A stretch of DNA of 5,582 nucleotides. It comes from an uncultured Gammaproteobacteria bacterium. GTDB lineage: Bacteria > Pseudomonadota > Gammaproteobacteria > GCA-002705445 > GCA-002716945. The notes beneath the pieces are model-generated. The model saw only the letters and a program-made list of their open reading frames with translations, was not told where the DNA came from and made no database searches. The stretch spans positions 1 to 5,582 of the forward strand of contig CAJWMM010000047.1 of the NCBI GenBank assembly GCA_913043035.1. Direction: 5' to 3'. Below are positions 1-5,255 of this stretch, in pieces. A program made the translations under genes and the position numbers. How positions within the stretch are numbered: position 1 is the stretch's first letter; the number at the start of each line of letters is the position of its first letter.

Positions 1-771
1 GGATGTATGAATATTTTGCCCATTAGTCTGAATACTAAAAATACTCCGGGTAAGTTGAATCCTAAAAATGCGAGTTATGTGATCAAAACAATTCAACTTG
101 CTGCTGAATTATGTAAACAGGGATTTGCTGGAGGTATGGTGACAGGGCCAATTAGTAAGTCAGTATTAAATAAAGGTGGATTCAAAATATCTGGTCACAC
201 AGAATTCTTGGCAGAGATATGCGGTTGTAAATCTGTGATGATGTTAATGAACAAAAAAATGAAAATTGCGCTTCATACAACTCATGTACCCTTAGATGAT
301 ATATCTAAATACATCACTAAGAAGGCAATTCGTGAAACAGTATTAATAGTTAATCACGATATGCGGGTAAAGTTTAAAATAAAAAGACCCAAGATTCTAA
401 TTACAGGTATCAACCCTCATGCAGGTGAGGATGGAATGTTAGGGAAGCATGAATCCATGATTATTGAGCCAACAGTGCGTAAGCTTAAAACTGACGGTGT
501 TCTAATTGATGGGCCTGTCCCAGCAGACACTGCATTTCTCAAAAAAAATATATTAAAATATGATGTTATTTTGACTATGTTTCATGACCAAGGATTACCA
601 GTTATTAAATTTGATAATTTCAAAACAACAGTGAATATTACGCTTGGTTTACCAATAATTCGAGTATCTGTCGATCATGGTACAGCACTTGATCTTGCTG
701 GTACAGGAAAAGTAGACATATCTAGTTTTGTAGAGTCGATAAAAGTAGCAAAGAATATAACTAATGCATAA
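1..771 (+). CDS. pdxA: 4-hydroxythreonine-4-phosphate dehydrogenase PdxA (5' partial)
   Basis: PdxA oxidises 4-phosphohydroxy-L-threonine with NAD(P)+ in the DXP-dependent route to pyridoxal 5'-phosphate, in the cytosol. The frame is open at base 1, so the window holds roughly the last three quarters of a family protein of about 330 residues; the ATG at 7 is internal, matching the LPxx stretch well inside E. coli PdxA. Family motifs appear in order: VTGPISK, GHTEFLAE, TTHVPLDDI, NPHAGEDG, FHDQGLPVIKF and VDHGTALDLAG. The three metal-ligand histidines known from E. coli (166, 211 and 266) correspond to the His of TTHVP (codon at 283), NPHAGE and FHDQG, and all are present. The enzyme is therefore probably active. 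The stop overlaps the ksgA start by 8 bases, so the two are likely co-transcribed and translationally coupled, an arrangement common in Proteobacteria. Confidence 0.95.
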   Translation, partial: GCMNILPISLNTKNTPGKLNPKNASYVIKTIQLAAELCKQGFAGGMVTGPISKSVLNKGGFKISGHTEFLAEICGCKSVMMLMNKKMKIALHTTHVPLDDISKYITKKAIRETVLIVNHDMRVKFKIKRPKILITGINPHAGEDGMLGKHESMIIEPTVRKLKTDGVLIDGPVPADTAFLKKNILKYDVILTMFHDQGLPVIKFDNFKTTVNITLGLPIIRVSVDHGTALDLAGTGKVDISSFVESIKVAKNITNA

Positions 772-1528
772 ACATAAAAAATCTCTTGGTCAAAACTTTC
801 TTGTAGACAAAAATATAGTAAATAAAATCCTTAATCGAGTATTGCCAGTGACTTCAGATTGTTTTCTTGAGATTGGACCAGGCGAGGGTGCGTTAACTTT
901 TCCTTTAATTGATAGAATCTCTAAACTGATTGTTATTGAGAAAGATCAAACACTATCGCATAAACTAAGCGAGATGTTTAGTAAAAATAATAATATTACT
1001 GTTATAAATCATGATGTACTTAAGATAGATTTAAATAAGTATGTAAAAAATCAAATAAGAGTTATTGGCAATTTACCTTATAATATTGCAACAGAGATAA
1101 TTTTCGTTTTACTAGATTGTAAAATGAAAATTTACGATATACATGTAATGCTGCAGAAAGAGATGGTAGACAGGATATCTGCTCCACCTGGAAGTAAACA
1201 ATATGGGAGAATCAGCGTTATGGTACAGGCTAATTACAATGTTAAAAAGTTATTTGATGTTTCACCAAATGTATTTGAGCCAAAGCCAAAAGTATGGTCA
1301 TCATACATGCGGCTAATTCCGAAAAAAAAAGTTTTTATCAACAATACTCATAGAGAAAATTTTAAAAAGATTGTTACACTAGCATTCATATCAAGAAGAA
1401 AAATGCTTAAGACATCGCTTAAAGGTAACATCTCATTGGATAAGATATCTCATATAATCGGCGACGAAAAAGTTAGACCAGAGCAATTAAGTCATAACCA
1501 ATTCATTGAGATAGCAAAATATGTTTAA
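764..1528 (+). CDS. rsmA: 16S rRNA (adenine(1518)-N6/adenine(1519)-N6)-dimethyltransferase RsmA/KsgA
   Basis: RsmA/KsgA uses SAM to dimethylate two adjacent adenines in the 3'-terminal helix 45 of 16S rRNA, a late 30S assembly checkpoint. The 254-residue product is near the usual family length of about 270. Visible motifs are the N-terminal KKSLGQNFLVD (residues 5-15), the SAM-binding loop FLEIGPGEGALT (34-45), the acidic IEKD (58-61), HDVL (83-86), the catalytic NLPYN (103-107) and the C-terminal FEPKPKVWSS, which is the PxPxVxS motif. The start at 764 lies inside the pdxA 3' end and has no good Shine-Dalgarno, so coupling to pdxA translation is likely. The stop overlaps the next gene by 8 bases. 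The N-terminus resembles alphaproteobacterial proteins more than the longer gammaproteobacterial form; that is a weak taxonomic hint only. Confidence 0.96.
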   Translation: MHKHKKSLGQNFLVDKNIVNKILNRVLPVTSDCFLEIGPGEGALTFPLIDRISKLIVIEKDQTLSHKLSEMFSKNNNITVINHDVLKIDLNKYVKNQIRVIGNLPYNIATEIIFVLLDCKMKIYDIHVMLQKEMVDRISAPPGSKQYGRISVMVQANYNVKKLFDVSPNVFEPKPKVWSSYMRLIPKKKVFINNTHRENFKKIVTLAFISRRKMLKTSLKGNISLDKISHIIGDEKVRPEQLSHNQFIEIAKYV

Positions 1529-2186
1529 GAGAAATATTTTATACCTATTATTTCTATATGCTATGTATAATTTTTTCATCTTTTTTGATTGGTATCTTGG
1601 CGATGCGCAGATGGTCATAGAAAACGCGTATACACTTTCGCTTAAGTCATCATTGCCACTTTTTTTATTTATCATCCTAACGCATTTTTTTTATCATCAT
1701 AATGATAGTGATGCTGCAAAAGTTTGGTCATATCCACCATTAATTTTTCTTTTTTCGTCAAATTGTGGTTTCTTGCTAGCAACGACTAACATGTATCACC
1801 TGCAATTATATAAAATACCTGAGTTTTTTGATATTTTAAGGAATAGCATCCAAGGACTTATTTTGATCATTATAGCGATCATTATTATATATAGCGCATT
1901 GAGAATATTTAGATCCAATTCAGAAGATCCGAACCCAACTTCCAGCTCAACTCAGATTTTTTGTGATGGGATATACAAATACACTCGTAATCCTATGTAT
2001 CTAGGACTAATTTTATTTCAGATTGGTTTAGGAATGATTCTGAGTATGGTACATATAATATTTTTCACTTTACTTACTTACTTAGTCTATCGCTATGGAG
2101 TTATAGAGAAAGAAGAAGTCTATCTAATTCAGAAATTTGGCGAATCATACAAACAATATATGCAGAAAACCAGAAGATGGTTCTAA
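1521..2186 (+). CDS. Integral-membrane methyltransferase of the ICMT/PEMT (isoprenylcysteine / phospholipid methyltransferase) superfamily
   Basis: The C-terminal half carries the superfamily signature: DGIYKYTRNPMYLG at residues 149-162 (family form GpYrxxRNPxYlG), followed by a hydrophobic stretch and EKEEVYLIQKFGESYKQYMQKTRRWF-like SAM-pocket elements (EE at 198-199, FGxxYxxY, RRW at the end). Bacterial members methylate small or lipid substrates at the membrane; the substrate cannot be told here. Residues 1-130 add several hydrophobic segments (about 4-22, 45-60, 70-88 and 108-128), so the protein has perhaps five or six membrane passes and is longer at the N-terminus than minimal family members. 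The start overlaps ksgA by 8 bases and has only a weak GAGA upstream, implying translational coupling. No terminator follows. Family assignment is confident, specific function unknown. Confidence 0.8.
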   Translation: MFKRNILYLLFLYAMYNFFIFFDWYLGDAQMVIENAYTLSLKSSLPLFLFIILTHFFYHHNDSDAAKVWSYPPLIFLFSSNCGFLLATTNMYHLQLYKIPEFFDILRNSIQGLILIIIAIIIIYSALRIFRSNSEDPNPTSSSTQIFCDGIYKYTRNPMYLGLILFQIGLGMILSMVHIIFFTLLTYLVYRYGVIEKEEVYLIQKFGESYKQYMQKTRRWF

Positions 2187-2192
2187 ATATGA

Positions 2193-2225
2193 TTGATTTA
2201 TGATAGCGATTATAGATAATATCTA
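2193..2225 (+). promoter_or_regulatory. Possible promoter with overlapping palindrome ahead of the Trm112-like gene
   Basis: In the 43-base gap there is TTGATT (2193-2198), a 16-base spacer and GATAAT (2215-2220), 4/6 and 5/6 matches to sigma-70 boxes. The predicted +1 is near 2227, only 3 bases before the ATG. A perfect inverted repeat, TAGATA-A-TATCTA (2213-2225), covers the -10 box and could be an operator. In such AT-rich DNA both may be chance. Confidence 0.3.
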
Positions 2226-2229
2226 AGAT

Positions 2230-2412
2230 ATGAATGATTACCTACTTGAAATATTAAGATGTCCTAAGTCAGGCGGTAAATTAGAACTCGACGAAGACAA
2301 AATGGAGCTTATTTGTAAAGAATCTAAGCTAGCGTACCCAATAGTTGATGGGATACCAATTATGCTCTTGAATGAAGCAAGAGAGTTAAAGGAGGATACA
2401 GATGAAAATTAA
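2230..2412 (+). CDS. Trm112-like / UPF0434 (YcaR-family) small protein
   Basis: This 60-residue protein matches the bacterial YcaR/UPF0434 branch of the Trm112 family by full-length pattern: LLEILRCPKSGGKL, then ELICKESKLAYPIVDGIPIML and EAREL. In eukaryotes and archaea Trm112 is an activating partner for several methyltransferases; the bacterial role is poorly defined, so a partner role is an inference. The first CxxC of zinc-binding members is CxxS here (CPKS), leaving C11 and one later cysteine (ELIC), so a full zinc knuckle is unlikely; many bacterial homologues show the same loss. The ATG at 2230 has only weak Shine-Dalgarno sequence. The last 11 bases overlap the peroxiredoxin gene. A SAM methyltransferase gene lies just upstream, but nothing else links the two. 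Confidence 0.85.
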   Translation: MNDYLLEILRCPKSGGKLELDEDKMELICKESKLAYPIVDGIPIMLLNEARELKEDTDEN

Positions 2413-2869
2413 AATTGGATCGAAAATAAAAAACTTCGAAGTCGAATCAACAATACCCAATAAAAAAAAATTGTCAGATTTTCTTGATAAAAACTTAGTT
2501 CTCTACTTTTACCCTAAAGATATGACTCCGGGATGTACCACAGAGAGTATTGAGTTTAATGATAACATCACAAAATTTAGAAGAGCTGGGTGGGATATCG
2601 TTGGTATTTCAAGAGATTCTATTAAATCACATGAGAAGTTTATCGAAAAATACAATTTTAAATTCCCTCTGATTTCTGATCCCGATGAAAAGATATGTAA
2701 ATTATTTGATGTTATCAAAGAAAAAAGTTTATATGGGCGAAAATATATGGGAGTCGACAGAAGTACATTTCTTATTGATAAAAAATCAAAAGTAGTGGCA
2801 ATTTGGAATAATGTTAAGGTTAAAGGCCACGTGGAGGAAGTTCTCTCAACAATTAAGGAGATAAAATAA
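2402..2869 (+). CDS. bcp: Thioredoxin-dependent thiol peroxidase, Bcp/PrxQ-type peroxiredoxin
   Basis: Bcp/PrxQ peroxiredoxins reduce hydrogen peroxide and organic hydroperoxides in the cytosol using thioredoxin. The 155-residue length is typical. The signature FYPKDMTPGCTTE (residues 36-48) contains the active-site Thr42, Pro43 and peroxidatic Cys45; the conserved RSTFLID with Arg120 follows. The resolving cysteine of E. coli Bcp, five residues after the peroxidatic one, is Ile50 here. The only other cysteine is Cys99 (EKICKLFDV), so it works either as a 1-Cys enzyme or through Cys99. The start is secure: AAGGAGG at 2389-2395 lies 6 bases before the ATG, inside the end of the Trm112 gene. 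The stop overlaps the next start in a TAATG junction. Confidence 0.93.
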   Translation: MKIKIGSKIKNFEVESTIPNKKKLSDFLDKNLVLYFYPKDMTPGCTTESIEFNDNITKFRRAGWDIVGISRDSIKSHEKFIEKYNFKFPLISDPDEKICKLFDVIKEKSLYGRKYMGVDRSTFLIDKKSKVVAIWNNVKVKGHVEEVLSTIKEIK

Positions 2870-3084
2870 TGGAGATAGTAGCTGGTCTTTTATTAATTAT
2901 GGTGATCCTAACTTTGATAAATGGTATTGTATTTTTTAAAACATTAATAAAACTTCAAAAAGAAAACAACGACCTTATCAAAAAACTTTTGAATAAAGAA
3001 AAATCAAATAATAAGCCCACAGCAATGCCGTCCGCTGATCTAGAAAAATTAAAATATGAATACATGCATAAAAGGAAGTTTTAA
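2869..3084 (+). CDS. Small single-pass membrane protein, function unknown
   Basis: A 71-residue protein I do not recognise. Residues about 4-24 form one strongly hydrophobic helix (VAGLLLIMVILTLINGIVFF), followed by a Lys/Glu/Asn-rich stretch, about 25-47, that may be a short coiled coil, then a Pro/Ser linker (NKPTAMPSAD) and a charged tail ending HKRKF. A topology with the tail in the cytosol fits the basic residues after the helix. It is very probably a real gene: AAGGAG at 2855-2860 sits 8 bases before the ATG, and it is joined by one-base TAATG overlaps to both the peroxiredoxin upstream and the HIT gene downstream. That fixes it in the same operon, but the role is unknown. Confidence 0.75.
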   Translation: MEIVAGLLLIMVILTLINGIVFFKTLIKLQKENNDLIKKLLNKEKSNNKPTAMPSADLEKLKYEYMHKRKF

Positions 3085-3422
3085 TGACTGATACAATATT
3101 CTCTAAAATAATAAACAAAGAGATCCCTGCTGATATTGTGTATGAAGATGAGAAATGTATCGCTTTTAATGACATAAGCCCTCAAGCTCCAACACATATC
3201 TTGGTAATACCAAGGAAAGGCATATCGAAATTATCAGAATCACAAGAGACTGATAAAGACTTACTTGGTCATTTGATGTTATCTGCAACACAGATAGCAA
3301 AAAAACTAAATTTAGATGACTATAGATTAGTTATCAATAATGGGGCAGATGCTGGTCAGACAGTATTCCACTTACACATACACATACTTGCTGGACGACC
3401 ATTCGGTTGGCCACCAGGTTAG
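3084..3422 (+). CDS. HIT-family (HINT-type) purine nucleoside phosphoramidate hydrolase
   Basis: HINT-branch histidine-triad proteins hydrolyse AMP-lysine-type and other purine nucleoside phosphoramidates; E. coli HinT is the nearest well-studied relative. The 112-residue protein is full length. It begins with the typical TIFSKIINKEIPADIVYED, then FNDISPQAPTHILVIP, NNGADAGQTVFHLHIHILAG and a C-terminal GWPPG. The catalytic triad HxHxH is His96, His98 and His100, with the usual upstream Asn in NNG and the GQ that shapes the phosphate site. AAAGGAAG at 3071-3078 serves as Shine-Dalgarno. It is the last gene of its operon. Its stop lies 4 bases inside the end of the convergent minus-strand gene, and no clean terminator is visible between them. 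Confidence 0.93.
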   Translation: MTDTIFSKIINKEIPADIVYEDEKCIAFNDISPQAPTHILVIPRKGISKLSESQETDKDLLGHLMLSATQIAKKLNLDDYRLVINNGADAGQTVFHLHIHILAGRPFGWPPG

Positions 3423-4189
3423 CTTTTTTTGAAGAAACCTAGAATTTTATCCATAAAATCTGAGAAAGGATTGACTCTAAGTTTCTCCGATTCAACAGTA
3501 ATTTCGTCTATACACTTAACAGATCGGGCTGCATAAGGTCCCTTAGCGGTCTCTTCATAGAGTGCCACATAATCAAAACCTTCCTCTAGTGTATGACCAA
3601 TCTCAAAGTTTTCCTCTCTTGATTGCACTTGTCCTGTCATTAAAGTTGGCATGAGCGCAAGGTAAATTGGTGTGCAGTCATTCGATTTTGAACGCTCTAC
3701 CACTTTTTCATCAACGATCATTTTTGAATCCGTTTCAATCATTGCAAAATCACAAGCTTTAAAATAGTCATCAGCGTCATCGACAGAATCAGATTTTAAA
3801 AACCTAACACATATCTTTATATCTTCATTAATTTTTGGGCGAAGAGATTTAAAAAAATCTAGACCTAGTGATTTAGGGAAAGTAGCGATTTCAGGAATAA
3901 CCTCATTAGCAAAAGCAATATATCCATCGACATCGGAAGCTCCATCATCTGAGTCTAAATATATTCTCGTTGTTAATTTTCTTTTCTTTGATTGAGCTCT
4001 AAATATTTCTATTCTATCTTTGGCTACATCTTTACCGTCACTGTAGAGTACTCGAGCAATGTCAACACCTTCAATCCACTGTCTAGCTATACCTGCCATC
4101 AACATTGTAATAAGTTCTTTCTCATTATCGGTTGATGGTCCTAATGTAGCAATGATGTAGCTTAAGCGATGTCTTCCCTCGTTTGACAT
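3419..4189 (-). CDS. Pyruvate-kinase-like protein: A-domain only, catalytic residues lost (pseudoenzyme candidate)
   Basis: The 256-residue product follows pyruvate kinase (PK) in order. ATLGPSTDNEKELITMLMAG (14-33) matches the PK N-terminus; DIARVLYSDG (43-52) matches VxRLNFSHG; RIYLD (75-79) matches ILLD. Residues 124-157 match the KIE...VARGDLG region, and EEGFDYVALYEETAKGPYAARSV (202-224) matches the DGxDAVMLSGETAKGxYPxEAV helix. PK is normally about 470 residues; the roughly 100-residue B domain expected after LD79 and the whole C domain are missing. Retained are Arg46, Ser50 and Asp79. By my hand alignment the catalytic Lys is Arg129, the metal-binding Glu is Leu131, the metal-binding Asp is Ser155 (or shifted Asp154) and the active-site Thr is Leu179. 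Kinase activity is therefore unlikely. The frame is intact with a strong AGGAGA ribosome site, so this is an expressed gene, not debris. Ligand binding or a regulatory role is inference. Confidence 0.72.
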   Translation of the reverse strand: MSNEGRHRLSYIIATLGPSTDNEKELITMLMAGIARQWIEGVDIARVLYSDGKDVAKDRIEIFRAQSKKRKLTTRIYLDSDDGASDVDGYIAFANEVIPEIATFPKSLGLDFFKSLRPKINEDIKICVRFLKSDSVDDADDYFKACDFAMIETDSKMIVDEKVVERSKSNDCTPIYLALMPTLMTGQVQSREENFEIGHTLEEGFDYVALYEETAKGPYAARSVKCIDEITVESEKLRVNPFSDFMDKILGFFKKS

Positions 4190-4193
4190 TATT

Positions 4194-4200
4194 TTCTCCT
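4194..4200 (-). promoter_or_regulatory. Strong Shine-Dalgarno of the pyruvate-kinase-like gene
   Basis: Read on the minus strand, AAGGAGA-type sequence (AGGAG core at 4200-4196) precedes the ATG at 4189 with a normal spacer of about 6 bases. It confirms this start and shows the degenerate gene is still set up for efficient translation. Confidence 0.8.
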
Positions 4201-4234
4201 TAACTAGAGTATATTTCCATAAAATCCATAATGA

Positions 4235-4263
4235 ATTATATTGTATATTCTACATTCCGTCCA
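4235..4263 (-). promoter_or_regulatory. Probable sigma-70 promoter of the pyruvate-kinase-like gene
   Basis: On the minus strand TGGACG (4263-4258, 4/6 to TTGACA), a 17-base spacer and a perfect TATAAT (4240-4235). The predicted start of transcription is near 4228, giving a leader of about 39 bases with the Shine-Dalgarno inside it. Confidence 0.55.
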
Positions 4264-4268
4264 ATAGT

Positions 4269-4297
4269 AGTACAAAAAAATTAAATAATTGTATAAT
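4269..4297 (+). promoter_or_regulatory. Probable promoter of the hydroxylase-family gene, giving a leaderless or near-leaderless mRNA
   Basis: A perfect TATAAT lies at 4292-4297. A weak -35 (AGTACA, 4269-4274, 3/6) is 17 bases upstream. The predicted +1, seven bases after the -10, is base 4304, exactly the A of the ATG chosen for the gene, and no Shine-Dalgarno is present. It is back-to-back with the minus-strand promoter in the same 114-base spacer. Confidence 0.5.
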
Positions 4298-4303
4298 AAT
4301 AAG

Positions 4304-5080
4304 ATGATTGATGTGTTAATGAATATAAAATTTACCTTTTTTATCGTATTTTTTACGGTTTTTTTTATACTTGAATTTTTCTTTAGTCAGAGACAGACAA
4401 ACAAAAAATTACTCAGATTATTTTTTCACAGTCTCTTTGCAATTTTCAATACTATTTTAATGAGGATTCCAGGTCTTTTTTTAGTGTTACCTGTTTTATT
4501 AATATCAAATGAGGGTAACTTCGGGCTACTTAAAATGCTTGATGTGAATTTTATAATTCAAGCAATTATTGGATTTTTAATTCTTGATCTGTCATTTTAC
4601 TGGCTTCATAGGCTTAACCATACTAATGATTTTTTGTGGCGATTTCATAGAGTTCATCATCTGGATACACAGATGGATGTAACAACATCCTTAAGATTCC
4701 ATATAGTTGAGTTATTAATATCTTCTGTTTTAAAAACTGTTTTAATACTCTCACTTGGTTTGCCGATTTCTGTCTTTATTTTCTATGAAATTATTCTATC
4801 TCTATCTGCTCAATTTCATCACTCAGATATAAGACTCTCAGACAAAGCTGACACTGTTCTGAGTTATTTTATTGTTACACCAAAGTATCATACAAATCAC
4901 CACACTGTGTCGATGTACTCTAGAAACGCAAACTACTCATCAATATTCACTGTTTGGGACAATATATTCGGCTCAAAAAAAGGTGCAAATGAAGTAGATA
5001 GAGACTATTTGGGCGTCAATGACCGTACAAAAGAGTTTGGCTTTTTTATCAATCTTAAAGAACCATTTGTAAACAAATAA
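4304..5080 (+). CDS. Fatty acid hydroxylase / sterol desaturase superfamily membrane di-iron oxygenase
   Basis: Members use a histidine-coordinated di-iron centre in the membrane to hydroxylate or desaturate lipids, sterols or carotenoids; the substrate here is not evident. All histidine boxes are present (258-residue numbering): HRLNH 102-106 (HX3H), HRVHH 115-119 (HX2HH), FHHSD 171-175 and HTNHH 196-200 (HX2HH), plus the family's TSLRFHxxE at 128-136. Hydrophobic segments lie at about 10-27, 40-68, 83-101 and 137-168. The frame stays open back to a TTG at 4289, but that codon overlaps the -10 box, so translation from there is unlikely. ATG 4304 coincides with the predicted transcription start; ATG 4319 is an alternative. 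The stop TAA is followed directly by the next gene's -35 box. It appears to be a single-gene unit; the terminator at 5166-5200 could also serve it. Confidence 0.88.
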   Translation: MIDVLMNIKFTFFIVFFTVFFILEFFFSQRQTNKKLLRLFFHSLFAIFNTILMRIPGLFLVLPVLLISNEGNFGLLKMLDVNFIIQAIIGFLILDLSFYWLHRLNHTNDFLWRFHRVHHLDTQMDVTTSLRFHIVELLISSVLKTVLILSLGLPISVFIFYEIILSLSAQFHHSDIRLSDKADTVLSYFIVTPKYHTNHHTVSMYSRNANYSSIFTVWDNIFGSKKGANEVDRDYLGVNDRTKEFGFFINLKEPFVNK

Positions 5081-5109
5081 TTGACAAAACTAAATCTTTT
5101 TGTTTAAAT
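5081..5109 (+). promoter_or_regulatory. Consensus-like promoter for the leader and downstream gene
   Basis: A perfect TTGACA (5081-5086) starts on the base after the hydroxylase stop codon. A 17-base spacer leads to TTAAAT (5104-5109, 4/6), preceded by TG at 5101-5102 in the TGn extended -10 position. The predicted +1 is 5116, exactly the first base of the ACGCC arm of the leader structure. I see no other promoter between here and the gene at 5263. Confidence 0.65.
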
Positions 5110-5123
5110 CAAATTACGCCGTT

Positions 5124-5245
5124 TTGACATCAGCTTGCCGGCGTTAAAAAGCTAAAGCGATCGGTAACCACCTATGCTTTAGTCATGGTGGTTTTTTTTT
5201 GGTAGTTGATCTTCAGCTTGTGACCAAACCCGATCAGGTAAACAC
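5124..5245 (+). repeat. Diverged tandem repeat within the leader (copies 5124-5171 and 5206-5245)
   Basis: Copy A has TTGACATCAGCTTG (5124-5137) and CGATCGGTAACCAC (5158-5171), 20 bases apart. Copy B has TTGATCTTCAGCTTG (5206-5220) and CGATCAGGTAAACAC (5231-5245), 10 bases apart. The 8-mer TCAGCTTG is identical. The two blocks keep their order, one copy on each side of the terminator. Confidence 0.6.
5166..5200 (+). terminator. Strong intrinsic terminator inside the leader
   Basis: AACCACC (5166-5172) pairs perfectly with GGTGGTT (5187-5193). After one bulged T, ATG (5174-5176) pairs with CAT (5184-5186), closing a 7-base loop CTTTAGT (5177-5183). Nine T's (5192-5200) follow directly. It may also end transcripts from the upstream hydroxylase gene. 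Confidence 0.88.
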
Positions 5246-5250
5246 TAAAG

Positions 5251-5255
5251 AGGAG
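5251..5255 (+). promoter_or_regulatory. Strong Shine-Dalgarno of the 3'-end gene
   Basis: AGGAG at 5251-5255 within AAAGAGGAGAAA lies 7 bases before the ATG at 5263 and decides this start. Directly upstream, ACTAAAG (5244-5250) is the exact complement of the terminator loop. Confidence 0.8.

Noticed and set aside
1487..1675. Minus-strand open frame of 62 codons
   Set aside because: It lies across the ksgA end and the membrane methyltransferase start, has no family features and is best explained as a shadow frame.
2509..2718. Minus-strand open frame of 69 codons inside the peroxiredoxin gene
   Set aside because: It is fully antisense to a strongly conserved gene and shows no recognisable protein pattern.
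2978..3175. Minus-strand open frame of 65 codons
   Set aside because: Antisense to the small membrane protein and HIT genes; its hydrophobicity mirrors A/T-rich codons of the opposite strand.
3392..3430. Possible terminator at the HIT 3' end: TGGACGACC / GGTTGGCCA stem plus a T-run at 3424-3430
   Set aside because: The stem has an A-G mismatch and a G-U pair, lies within coding sequence and is about 10 bases away from the T-run, too far for a canonical intrinsic terminator.
4289..4303. TTG start giving a five-residue longer hydroxylase
   Set aside because: The codon overlaps the TATAAT box, so it should lie upstream of the transcript start; there is no ribosome site.
5124..5152. Second TTGACA (5124-5129) as a promoter -35
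   Set aside because: No -10-like hexamer occurs 16-18 bases downstream; it is explained as part of the leader repeat.
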